A stretch of 64,000 nucleotides of DNA, taken from contig NC_134934.1 in assembly GCF_051020765.1 (NCBI RefSeq), positions 1,612,001 through 1,676,000 of the forward strand, read 5' to 3'. Each line of letters opens with the position of its first letter. Positions within the stretch are counted from its first letter, which is position 1. The DNA is from Lasioglossum baleicum. Lineage: Eukaryota > Arthropoda > Insecta > Hymenoptera > Halictidae. Positions 1-10,990 of the stretch are shown in pieces. The position numbers and the translations under genes are program-made. The notes beneath the pieces are model-generated. The model was not told the origin of the DNA. It worked only from the letters and a program-made list of their open reading frames with translations, and did no database searches.

Positions 1-1462
1 GGTGAACAAAGTGGTCCGAGTAATTGGTACATTCAAATAATGGAAGCTCAGTGTGCCCTCCCTCCCTCAGGCCCTCAGCCAATGATTTCTCGCTCGGTTA
101 ACTTGATTCGACGATGTTCATTCGTTCTAAACCATTGTAACGTTCTGAGTCGCGCGCCCGAACAGAGCAGCTGGTAATTAAATTTTAGCGTATCGATTGT
201 TTGCGTTTTGCGCACGGAAATCATCGCATTACGCGATCCGCGTCACGGAATTAGCATTTCGGGACGAAAAAGTGCGATCACCGCCTCGCCGCGCGCCATA
301 ACTACCCGGTAATTGTTCTGTCGAAATTTTAACTAGCGTCGGAGATATTTTTCCATCGTGCAAAATTGAAACGCAGCAAAAATGTTCGCAGCAAAATTGG
401 AAGCGATAAAAAATATATACGGAGAACGGTACTCTCATTTGAAATAGTGTCTAACTCACAACTCAAATTGTCGAAAAGCGAAGTCCTTTTCGGAAGCAAG
501 CTCGAAGTTTCTGCAAAGCTAGGCATGCACCACAGCTTCCAGCTACCTAATGTCATCCCAAAAGCGATTTCAAGCCTGCTAAGTCCCCGCGACTGTTGCA
601 GCATACGTCTTCCGCTTTCATCTCGCCGCTTGCAGAAATTCTGCGCAACTTTCGCGCAATCTTCTTTCTTGGGTTGAACGCGTACCCTTTTGATCTTGCA
701 GCTTTCCTACCGCTTTGTTCCGTTCCACCGCGACTTCTGCAAACGAATATCCTCTCTCCGGTCTCTGTTCTCCCCTTCTCTCTCTCGGGCCTGGTCGTTC
801 GTTTCCGAGAAATTCTCCTCTCGAGAGTGGCAGCCAGCAGCCGAGATCCAGCTTTCAAATTATTAGCTTCCGCGCGGACCGAGAGTTTCGGGTGTGCACG
901 CGGACCGGGGTCCGGCCAGTAAAAATCGCATAACCGATGCAAGGTGCGACCAATCATTTCCGAGGGTCGGCGAGCCTCGAGAAATTACGGGGCGCAGGCT
1001 GTGTACGCGTTCCTCGAGTAACCACGCGGCCTTGGAGCACCTGCTGCTCTGTTATACGACACCCTCTCCAATTCTCTCGTTTCTTTCGTGCGGCCCCTGC
1101 TCCAACGACTTCTCTTCGTCCTTGTTTTCGCCCCACGTTGCGCCATTGCGCTTAAATATTCCTAAAGATCGTTACACAACTTCCAAGGAAGCGAATGAAC
1201 TTTTGGCACCAGCGAGCCGGGGTATTTAACGATTTCTCTATAGCTAACTGTTATCGCTATGCTTATATCGCTTCATGTACATTAACCCTCGTGGCAATTG
1301 GACACATTCTACAACGAGTCTGAATGAATGTGTGTCTGACATTGCATTCTTAACTGTTTGTCTTTGGTATTATAAACACATGGAGACATAACGGAAGACA
1401 AATAAAATAACAAAAATTTGACCGTAGCCAATCAATAGATTACTAAATGAATTAAGTGAAAG
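1..1462. other. Gene-free stretch, CpG-rich then AT-richer
   Basis: No coding signal is recognised. Open frames of up to 134 codons overlap on both strands around 550-1230, but they have arginine/serine-rich composition typical of CpG-rich non-coding DNA and match no family I know. From about 1230 the base composition becomes AT-richer. The phrase ttaaccctcg near 1281 resembles the termini of TTAA-type insect repeats, but I see no matching partner end. Confidence 0.6.
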
Positions 1463-1486
1463 AATTCCATGGAAGTCCATGGAATT
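1463..1486. repeat. Perfect 11-bp-arm palindrome
   Basis: Two 11-bp arms, aattccatgga and tccatggaatt, are exact reverse complements around a 2-bp centre (ag). It lies in an AT-rich segment and contains two NcoI-type CCATGG cores. It could be a dimeric protein-binding site or a short hairpin remnant of a repeat. No function can be assigned. Confidence 0.8.
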
Positions 1487-2459
1487 AATAAAACACTAAA
1501 TAGATTCTAAAAGGTGACTGAGAACTTCAATGACGAATTACCTCATCATCCCCAATTAAAGGGTTAATTATTCCTGGCAACTCATCGTTGCTCATTTGGC
1601 ATAAAAAGCTGATGACAATCTGTATTCGTCATTTCGTTGGAGGGAGTCGATACCGAAGGGTCATGGGCCAGATGGCGGTCGCGTTGAAAACATTTCCTGA
1701 TCATGATTTTCCAATTTGAATGGTCGAACACGTGCCAGGGACGATTACCGTGGGGCGCACGAGCAGTTTTATGTCTTTTTGAGGCGGATTACCGACCGCG
1801 TGATTCGCACGTGGCCACCGTCTTTACCCTGCACGCGACCCGCCTCCCGCCTCTGCAGTGTACACCGTCAGTTACTCGGGGACCGACCCGTCGCCGCCAA
1901 ATAATAGAGGGAGGCCGCGGAAAACTTTCCTTCTATCTGACCTCCTTCGAAAGTTTACCCCGAATGTCCTCTCTCGTAGCTGTCTATATCTGTAATCCTT
2001 ATTTCGAAGTTTTACGGAATGCTTAACCTTTCGCATTCCGACCTGTGCTGTCTACCCGATTCGACTCGGATACCCGTTTATTCTCGTTTACCGCGTCACT
2101 TGACGCCGTTCACCGGGAAAAATAACTTTTCCGCCGTTGGTCTGCTCGTCAATTTGTGCTTGTTGTACTTCGTTTGTTATAATATTGCGCTCGATGTTCT
2201 CAATTTTTGGTCTCGACTAGTCTTACTGTTTCATCCAGTGGCCTGAACTTCTCTTAGAGGAGAGGAGTGGGAATATCTGCTTGACACTTAGAGCAGCCGA
2301 GTCGTAAACCAGAGTATGTTTCTTTATCTAGGTGTGCACGGTAGTGCATCAGCCAAGTTCTCTCGCGCACTACCTCCTATAACTCGGCACTGGAGGCAGA
2401 TAGAGAGATGTAATTTCGTACACTTGTTAAATGCTATCATGTCTCGATATTGACAAAAT
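1487..2459. other. Gene-free stretch
   Basis: This is mixed-composition DNA with no recognisable exon. Open frames at 1703-2026 and 2019-2246 lack conserved motifs. The segment immediately left of 2460 carries a short phrase, agccaagttct (near 2353), resembling the agccaagttcc that opens the long inverted repeat. The match is too short to call a repeat copy. Confidence 0.5.
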
Positions 2460-2876
2460 ATCCTGTAAACTGGAGCCAAGTTCCTATGGCCGTAAAAAGT
2501 TGTGTGATCAAACAAAATACGGCCAAGTTCGTTAGCTTAGAAATACCTCTTGCAATACTGAAAAAAGCGTTTGTGAAAATTAGTTTAAAAGAACGTTATT
2601 TAATTTTTAAAGAGTTACATGGAGGGCTAAATTATTCAAACTTGGCCGCTACCTAACACCTTTTATGGCCATTGGTTTAAAAAGTAACGGCCAAGTTTGA
2701 ATAATTTAGCCCTCCATGTAACTCTTTAAAAATTAAATAGCGTTCTTTTAAACTAATTTGTACAAGCGCTTTTTTCAGTTTTGCAAGAGGTATTTCTAAG
2801 CTAACGAACTTGACGTTATTTTGTTTGATCTCATAACTTTTTACGGCCATAGGAACTTGGCTCCTGTTTACAGGAT
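2460..2876. repeat. Long inverted repeat (foldback / potential hpRNA)
   Basis: The left arm (2460-2651) and right arm (2684-2876) are reverse complements over about 192 bp with roughly a dozen mismatches (about 94% identity), separated by a loop of about 32 bp. Matching blocks include the outer atcctgtaaac, gccaagttcctatggccgta, gttagcttagaaatacctct and the inner attcaaacttggcc. A 68-codon frame (2450-2656) lies in the left arm and is a by-product of the repeat. I see no clear target-site duplication: the left flank is gacaaaat and the right flank gtttctgt. The structure fits a young foldback DNA element or a long hairpin-RNA locus. An inverted segmental duplication is less likely given the small loop. 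Confidence 0.92.
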
Positions 2877-3646
2877 GTTTCTGTTGGGATAGTAATAACA
2901 GGATTGAATTTATTCAGATATTATAAAAATAGAATATTTATGAACCTCTGTATCCGCAGTCTATTAATGGCATTAAAAAGTGCACGGAGTATCGGGGGTT
3001 AATTGTACCATGGTTTTTCGCAGTCAGACCGCCGTTGTAGATGACAGTGGTTTGGGCAGGATCGATCGGCGACGCGAATCCGAATTCTACGTCGAAAGGG
3101 ATAGGTGGCTGGGTCGTGGGACGATCCCGATAGGGTAGATCGGGTAGAACCTCGTGTCGGTGGATCGAAGTTGGATCGCGTTTCGCGGGATCGCAAACGG
3201 TTAATGCCCTCGGATCGAGGGCGGCGAAGAAAACGTTCGCAGCAATCCGGAACGACTGGAGGGGTTATTCGGAGAGCCGGGCGAACGATAGCGGCTGGAA
3301 TAAGTACCGCTCGCCGGGAAAGCTCTCCATTGGATACGGGAATTGGATGTTCAGGATCGGGGGATAGAATCGACGGGCGCTCTCAAACAATTCTTCACCG
3401 TGTATTGACCGTGGGTAAATCAATCAGAGACAGTCGTTTTGACCTTTACGATCAGATTCCGCTCGGTTGCGCCGGCCGGGACGGCTGGAAAACGGCCGGA
3501 TAGAACAGGAATGAGTTTCCTCGGCTCACGAAAATGAACAGAAACACGAGGAGGAAGCGGATAGAAAGCACTCGCGACGAGAGTGGAAAGACGGAGGCGT
3601 GTACACAGCCGGGCATTGATTATCCAATAGTAATTACACCGGTGCT

Positions 3647-3660
3647 CCCCCCCCCCCCCC
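3647..3660 (+). repeat. Poly-C tract (14 C)
   Basis: Fourteen consecutive C residues follow ggtgct and precede gaactt. Its exact length is prone to sequencing error. A run this long is capable of unusual structure (i-motif on this strand, G-rich on the other). Confidence 0.9.
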
Positions 3661-4873
3661 GAACTTTATTTTGATCGACCCGAGCCACTCGGCGAAAATC
3701 TTTTACGGCCGATTTCGATCGCCGAACGAGAACCGAAATAAAGGCCATCTAAACACCGAGCAAGTCTGGTTATCTAATGTCTAGATTCTTTGTTTGTTCG
3801 GAGACATTTTGCAACCTCCACGAGCTTGTTCGTTCGGATGTCAGCACAGTCGGATTTCTTGTTGCTTCTTTTTGAGACTAGGTGGGTTCCGCGACGAATT
3901 AGACGCGACGCAACAGAGGGAGAGGCAGGTTAATCGCGTGCGATTACGGCGCTCGATGATTCGGCTGTTCTACGCTCCCAGCGCGCAGCTTGCCGTGACC
4001 AATCGCGCTTTGTTCCGAATTCTTTCAGCGAACCCGTCCGGTAATTGCTTTCGAAAAGGTTTCAATTCGGCTCTCGATGGAACTGGCCCCCTGGAAGAGG
4101 CTGTTTCGCTTTCTAAGGGGCGGCGGGAGTGTGGAAATCGCTGTTTGAGTGACATTTGCTGTCTGAATGAGTAAACACATTAAGATCATTTAAGAAAATT
4201 TGCATCTAGAACAACCTGTTACTCCTCTCCAGTAATGAATATAGAATAAAGACGAATTATTGCCATTGTCACGAAACTTGTGTTTCAAAAGAGGGGTAAC
4301 CGGCCCAGTTAACTGTCATTTTACGGTTCCCGTTCGCTATCTATCCATCGCGTCCTCCACCCCTACTATTCCGCCACCCCCGCAGCCGATATCAGTGCTA
4401 CGCGGTTTAGTCAGGCGTTTATTGTGGTGGCTTTTTTCCCGACGGCAGATTTTTTCGCGGTCGCGAGATTTATTCGAAGAGTAGCGCGAAAGCTTTGACG
4501 CGTCTGCGTATGATGGACGAGGATTTCTGTCCGGCCGGTGGCCAACGGTGCGAGGGTGGTTCGAGCGGGGTGGACCGATACCGGTGAAAAATCGCTCGAG
4601 GAATGGAGAGTGTAATCCCCGTGATTTTTATTGTGACGCTGGTTCTCCTCGTTTTGTTGGTGTTGTGATCCGCGACGCCTGCAACGGCTCGCTCTGAAAA
4701 ATTGTGAACAACGGAATCCACTGGAAGCACCGCCGGAAACAGAACAAACGGCTGAAGTGTAAGACCCGTGCGCGTTTATGCGCTATCGACACGATTTTCA
4801 GCTTTTTGACGTCATTAAAGCAGGACAGAAATTTCTTCTTGTTTGCAATTTTTACAATTGATGTAGACAATTT

Positions 4874-4908
4874 TTATTATATATATTATTATTATAATTA
4901 TATTAAGC
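4874..4908. repeat. AT-only low-complexity tract
   Basis: A short stretch of almost pure A/T built from tta, tata and attat units sits between CpG-rich blocks. It is low-complexity DNA with no further function visible. Confidence 0.7.
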
Positions 4909-6761
4909 CTACTTATGAAATTAAATTCTTCTTCGGACTACATGAGAGTTACAGATTGAATGATGGGAAAAGAACAATCGACGGGGTTTTTCACTTAGTT
5001 TCGCGAGCAAACCTCGCGATTAAGCTCGCCGCGCTGCGCCGGCTCGTCATACCGGTCGCAAATGAACATGTTTTCGTGGAAGTTTCGGGGCGCGGTGGGT
5101 AATCCGCGTCCCTCTTTCTCGTCGAGACAGTAATTATTTGCTCGGGCTCGATGAAGGGAAGCGGTGGAAAAGTTTCCGTCGACATCGGTGGAAAAGTTAC
5201 GGGCCGGGACTTGCGCATAATACCATGGCTGAAAAGTGTGGGTGGTACACGTTCACCCGGGGCCCAGCTAAGGAACGCCGAGCGCCGGTTGAGTGCACTT
5301 CCGAAGTAGTTGCCGGAATGCAACTGGGCGGTGGTGGCTAGAACCGAAAGAGCTGGAGACGACGAGAGAGAAACGAAGAGGAAGAGATAGAGAGAGATGG
5401 TGTGAGAGTAGGAAGAGAGCGAGAGCACGGCTCTACGATAACGGAAATCGTGACATACGCCATTTTCCTTTGGCTCGTTCCAACCTAACCCCCCGGAGCC
5501 ATTCTACTTATCGAAATCGAACCAATCGACTGCTCGTCCTCTTACATTCTGTGTACGTAACTGGAACGCCCCGATCACGAACTACCCGGCCCGGTTATTC
5601 TCGGTAATACGCGGTCCCCGGCTGCGCAAACTTCCGTTAATTAAAATCGGTTACTTTGGACGGCGAATTAGCGACGATTATATCCGTCTAGCTGTGCAGA
5701 GACCGACAATCCTGTCGCACGTATTCGTTCCGAGAGAATTTTCAGTAGCGTGCGTGTTTCTTGGGGCTAAAGCATCCCCTCGTTCGTTAATCTCTCGTAC
5801 GAACCCTCCGCTTTGATGTCTTTGTGCCATCGAATATCTTTTTTCATCCCTTGCACGAGTTCGACCCTCGTATGATCCTCGGATGAAAATTCATCCGTTT
5901 TCTGCTTTCAAGACCGTTGTTTGTTTAATGTAATAGACCGTGATTTAGTTGTTTTATTATTTCGAAGTGAAAATTTCCCATTATTTTTGTGGCGTGAATA
6001 GCGGTTAATCTCTTGTCTTAACACATTACCCTACCAGCGAATATTTTATAAGTTTGCAGAAGTTTAATTTACACATCAAATATTGACATGTTCTACGAGT
6101 ATATAAGTAAATAGCCACGGTTCAATAACAACATTTTCACCTCACCCTCGGCCATAAATCTCGATCAGCAAGCTTTTCTGAAGACACTGACTGCAAGATT
6201 GTGCGCACCGCAGCGACGATACAATGTAAATGGACGATAATTAAGGGCCGTGCCGCGGACGGCTTCGATTATCGATGAAACCAATAAGAGCGCTGATGGA
6301 ACACTTAGCGATAACAGTATTAAAACGAAATTAAGAATGATCGTGGAGGGGATCGGCCCGGGACGCTGCATAATCATAAAGTTTCCCTTACGGTGCACCG
6401 TGAAGAGTGGCTGTAGAAATTCGCGAGTCCGAAACCCGGCATTCCACGGTCTCTTTAATTCCGATAACGTCATAATCCTACTCGCTTAATCTCGCCGATC
6501 ACGTTCGCCGTTTGCAGCTCGGTCTCGCTTGCTCTCCGGGCTTACTCGAGAAATTTTCCCGGCGGTGCTTAGCGCTGGATCGTCGCGAAATTGTCCCCGG
6601 GTACTTTTTACGTTGGACACGCGTCAAGTAAACTCGTGTCGGTGCACTTGACTCGTCTAGATCAAATACGTGGCCTGCCTGCAGGAAGGATTCACGGCCG
6701 CGCCAGCGAAAAAACGAGGAGGCGAAAAAAGACGAAGGGAGTAGAACCAGGAGGAGGGAGC

Positions 6762-6784
6762 AGAAGAAGAAGAAGAAGAAGAGA
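6762..6784 (+). repeat. (AGA)n microsatellite
   Basis: About seven copies of a GAA/AGA triplet form a purine run directly before gacacgatgg. It belongs to a broader purine-rich zone that continues to about 7660. Confidence 0.85.
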
Positions 6785-7300
6785 CACGATGGCGCCCGGT
6801 AGTCGGGTTCCGAAGTTTCCGATTACTTCGTAAGCCCCGATTCAAGTTGGCCCGCGGGCGAATTATGTCGTTCGCCGTTAAGCGAGAGCCCGGGCAGGCG
6901 GGCGCGGGCGGTTCGATGCCGGAGCCGAAAAAGCCGGATCGTTTGCGGATCGAACGTCCCGCGGAAACGAACCTGCGGAATTAACTGCGGCGAACATTGT
7001 TTTTACCAGGATCCGGTGTCGCGAGTCTCGGTTGTTCCAATTACCGACTAATCCCCGCAAAAAGTCCGCATCGAATCTCTCTCGCCCCGGCCGGGTCCAG
7101 CCTCGGGGATACGAGAGGATCCGCGTGCGCGGGTTTCGAGAAGAGAAAGTTTTACGGCGCGGCGAGCCGAAATCGGCGTGGGTGGGCGGTTACCCGGATC
7201 GCTATTTAAATTCGACTGCGGAAACTATGTTAATTTGACAGCGGAACGGCCGCGGGAGCAGCTGGGAAGAGCGAAGGGGTTGAAACCGGCGATCCGAGGC

Positions 7301-7660
7301 GAGAGGAAGGAGATTATCGCGAGAGGGATGAAACGGGAAGAGAAATAGACCGGCAGATAAGAGAGGGCGAGATGGATGATAGACGGCGGGGGTGGGTAAC
7401 GGAGAAATGTCAAAGAGATAAAGGGGAAAGTGGGCGGATGGCAAAGAGGCAAAGAGAGAGGAGACAGGAAGAAGAAGAAGAAGAAGAGGAAGAGAGAAAG
7501 AGAGAGAGGGAGATCGGAGGAGTGTCAAAGGGAGAAAAGAACAACCAAGAGAAAAGGAAATTCACGGGGGTGGTGGCGGCAGCGACTACAGGAGAAAAAA
7601 AGATGGCAAGAGAGAGAGAGCAACGAGAAAGGGAGAGGAGGCGCGCGTCAGGTGAGCCGA
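7301..7660 (+). repeat. Polypurine (GA-rich) tract
   Basis: Over about 350 bases the + strand is dominated by G and A, densest at 7441-7525 with GAA triplets (7468-7488) and GA dinucleotides. Open frames of 130 codons (+) and 134 codons (-) cross it, but their products are just Glu/Arg/Lys runs and Ser/Leu/Phe/Pro runs, as any purine tract would encode. GA-rich DNA can bind GAGA-type factors or form triplex (H-DNA). Nothing here shows which, if either, applies. Confidence 0.85.
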
Positions 7661-8865
7661 AAAATCCGGTAGCAGTTTTCAGGGGTAGATCCAAGGTTCC
7701 CGGCCTTCGACGAGGGTTGAAAGGTGAGGAAGAGGGTCGGTGGCGAGCAAGTACAAAGCCGTGAGAGGGTGGGAAAGGTAAAGAGTGCTCGAAAAAATTT
7801 ATCGAGCGCAGCACTTAACTCCCGCCACGTTTTAAAACAGACCGACGGGGCCGATTCAAAACAGCTACCCTTCGATTCCGATCCCCCCCCTCCCCCCGCC
7901 GTTCATGCTTGGGAAGGGGCGCGGCGATAGGCAAACATACTTACCGTTCGTTCGACAATCGAACAATTTCCTCGGAGCACCGTCGCGATTGGCGGCCCGC
8001 TTGTATTCGTAATCAGATTAGACGACGAAGTCGATTTTCCGATCGAGGGATTATATTCGAAGCTTCCTTCCTTCGTTCCACGTTCCACGAGAAAACCGGA
8101 ACGACTGCCAGACCTCTTCTAGCCGAAAATTCCGGCTTCTATTAGACTCGGCAATCTCGCGGAGGCGCCTTGTTATTGCCAAGAACAATACACCGTTTGG
8201 TGCAATCGAGTTTGCAGCGTTGCAGCTGGCTTTTTTTGCGAGAAGAGATTTGGGATTCTACCACTTTGGAAGTATTTTATTCTATTTGCATGAAACCAGG
8301 TTGATTCTGCCTTATTAGTCTCTGCGTAGTAAAATAACTTTATTTTGTTCTTAGATCAATGAATTTCTGTTTTAAATGGTTGCTATACAAAAAGTCAATA
8401 GCCTTGGCAATAGTTTCAGCCTACTGCGCTGAGTAGAACTGTGCGAACGCTCAAACATCCGCAGCGTGATTACTAATTTCCGTTAGCACGGTCTCTAGCG
8501 TGGCGGCATGACAGCAGCGCGATTAAACTTACCGCGGTGCTCCTAAAAATAATATTCACTACCCTAAATTAGCGACGGTGGTAATTGAGACTGCTACAAA
8601 AGAGTAGAAACTAGAAAAAGGGGGTGAGGTGGTATAGAGAGGGAGATAGCAGAACGCGGAGCAACGTCGGAGCAACACAATTCAACGAGGAGCCGCGTAA
8701 CTTCCCCTTGACCGAGTGAACAGGGAGTCGGATTTATCGTCCGGCCAATGACGCGTCTGGCCTCTGTGTACGAGGCTCATACTATGAGGCATCGTACTAT
8801 GAGCTCGTCACCGGAAGTAGAATGGATGGACAAACTCTTTCGCGTTTCCCCCATCGTCGTTGGTA

Positions 8866-8912
8866 GCGCGCTCGCGCGGGAACGAGCGGGAACGAGCGAA
8901 CGCGCGCTCGCG
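8866..8912. repeat. GCGCGCTCGCG direct repeat around a 10-bp duplication
   Basis: The 11-mer gcgcgctcgcg occurs at 8866-8876 and again at 8902-8912. Between them a 10-bp unit, gggaacgagc, is repeated in tandem and followed by a partial third copy. The block is extremely CpG-dense. It could be a small tandem expansion or clustered CpG-containing factor sites. Confidence 0.75.
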
Positions 8913-9366
8913 ACAGCGTCAAAAGGGACCGAGGGCAAAGTAACTAGCCTGTCTCTCTGTGAAACACCGTGAAATTACGTGTTACGTCGAAAAAACGTAA
9001 TCCACAATATTTTCATGGCGCTGCTGCTCGTTCCTGCGCGCAGCCGGCGTTATGATGGTGCTTTGAATTTCCACCGGCCTTCCGCAGCGCATACATCAAA
9101 CCAGTCGCGCGATTGCATTAGCTGTTAAACCTGCAACCCCGTCGTCGCTACATCCCTCTCTATAACGCGCTTTTTTCTGAAAATGAGATCCTGCATCGAC
9201 AGCCGCCGCGCTACTCAACTTTAATTACTCTGGGCTCTCCTGGGATTTACCGAAACTTCTGATCAGTCGTCTGTATTAACAGAAAAATGGTTGTTTGGTT
9301 GAAAAGAAAGTATAGCGTGACTTTACATCCTCGGTCTGGTAGAAATGGATATAACAAAGCTAAATT

Positions 9367-9448
9367 AATTTCAAGGTTAAAAGGTGAAGAATTTTTTTAT
9401 TGCGTTTTATTCTACTCATCACAAGGATGACCTCTTCACCTTGAAATT
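9367..9448. repeat. Imperfect inverted repeat around an AT-rich loop
   Basis: The arm aatttcaaggt...ggtgaag (9367-9389, with an 8-bp insertion, taaaaggt, that duplicates the adjacent ggt) is complementary to cttcaccttgaaatt (9434-9448). The 44-bp loop is AT-rich. It could be a degraded miniature inverted-repeat element. No target-site duplication is evident. Confidence 0.6.
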
Positions 9449-10848
9449 CAATACGGGATAAACAAGAGCGAACCAGGCCGCACTGAAACATCTTTAGACA
9501 TTATTCGCCTTTATTGTTCACTAATATCAGCCTCTCACTCGAACTATCCACTCGACCCAATGAAACACAGCGTCCCCGTTTGGAGAAACAAAATCGACTC
9601 ACCGAACAGCTCGCAAATACAGGGATTTCGGGATCGCTGGCGTATTAATCTTTGAACGAGCACGACGCGACGGTCTCCGTTGACAAATAAAGGCTGATCG
9701 ATCGTGGACTTTGCAGCTCTTTTTTCCCGTGTCGAAGCTAAGTGGGAACACAGCGAATCGTTCGGACGTGGACGTATGGCGGAAGAAGAAGAGCCGGCGT
9801 ACGGTTCTTCTTTGCTCGAACGACGATGTCCCAGAAATTTCGGTCTGGCCCGCAGGAATCGTGACCTCGTGTTCTCATCATTCTGATCCGCCGTTCATCG
9901 TGATCCTGATACGAATTGAGCTATCCGACCCGACACAATGTAAAAGTCCTTCGAGCCCCGGGATTTATCGTCCGACTCACCGAAAGGTCTCTGCACCCTC
10001 CTGTCCCTCGAAACCACAGATAGATAGTGTACCTCCCGCACCCCCAACCTCTTTTTATATTTTTGCGAAAAAGTATTTGTCCGCGATCCCCCTCTTCCGG
10101 TGTCGCGTTCCGCGTTTTCATCCGAGTTTTACGACGACCGAACAGAGCTCGGTGTTTCGGCTTCCAGCCTCGAGCCTCTCGTAAACTCGAAATTCGCTCG
10201 TGGACTTGCTCCGAGAATGTGTCTCTCGATTTCTAGGGGACCGGAGAATTAGTTATCTGATACATCACAAAATCCTGCGAGCAAACCTTTGCGGAACGAG
10301 GTCCGTATCGCGGTTGATCACTCTTTGATTCGAAAAATCTGGGACACTTTTAGTCGAGTGCTTTTAGCACCTGGAGCTCGAGAGTTACGTTTTTATGTTG
10401 GGGGAGGATAGGCGCGGGCTCGGTAATGAGCTTTTTATGTTCATTAGGTTAATAGGTTCGACGCCACAAATTTACATAATTAGGCAAAATGGTTAACAAA
10501 ATTCTCGGGGAGTGTTGCGAATAGACTGCTGATCCTTCTTGCAGAATTTAAATCTGATAAGTTAATTTCAAGACATAGAAGTTAAACAAAAATGTACTCT
10601 TTTAATAATTCTTACTTATGTGTTCATTCCTATCATAAATGCATCAAATCACGTCGACATGTAACGTACACGTTGTACAAGTACTTTTCTTTTAATTATT
10701 GTAGGAAATTTCGCCTTTGTCTGTTCATCATAAAATTGCTTTTGAATAATACTTCCTATTAAAATCCGATAAAAAATAATCACATAAAAATGCGATCGAT
10801 GACTTTCAACGAGCCGTACCGCTATGATCTATGGCTACATATCTCTGA

Positions 10849-10990
10849 TAGAGGGTCCTGCCGATTCACTGACTTCGAATCAAATTCCCGTGGTGTTTGG
10901 CGAGCTGTGTACTCGAAACAGGGCGCCACTGATCTCATGGATCGAAATGGGGGTATTATTAATATCAGAGGGCGCTCATTGATTTCGGGT
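10849..10990 (+). repeat. Three related GGGCGC-type units (possible CTCF-like sites)
   Basis: Three diverged units share the pattern agGGcgCc-actgaTttcg: 10849-10878 (tagagggtcctg then cactgacttcg), 10917-10946 (acagggcgccactgatctc) and 10964-10990 (tcagagggcgctcattgatt). The third contains CAGAGGGCGC, close to the known insect/vertebrate CTCF core (CAGNGGGCGC-like). The second is a weaker match. An overlapping 80-codon frame (10790-11032) is arginine/glycine/serine-rich with no known domain. The repetition is visible; the CTCF reading is inference. Confidence 0.45.

Larger units (their letters stand above)
2877..6757. other. Gene-free stretch, alternating GC- and AT-rich
   Basis: No recognisable gene. 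CpG-rich blocks (about 3060-3560, 4430-4700, 5000-5640) alternate with AT-richer ones (about 4850-4930, 5900-6130). Open frames of up to 145 codons occur on both strands in the CpG-rich blocks and look like chance frames. Short GA-rich purine runs occur at 5350-5410. Simple repeats inside the stretch are listed separately. Confidence 0.6.

Noticed and set aside
2450..2656. 68-codon frame as a small protein
   Set aside because: It lies within one arm of the inverted repeat and is explained by it.
7372..7814. 130- and 134-codon frames across the GA tract
   Set aside because: They encode only Glu/Arg/Lys or Ser/Leu/Pro runs dictated by the polypurine composition.
10456..10464. GGTTCGA box as a tRNA T-arm
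   Set aside because: No acceptor stem, D-arm or A box at the right distance; the same holds for GGTTCGA-like boxes near 23454 and 28590.
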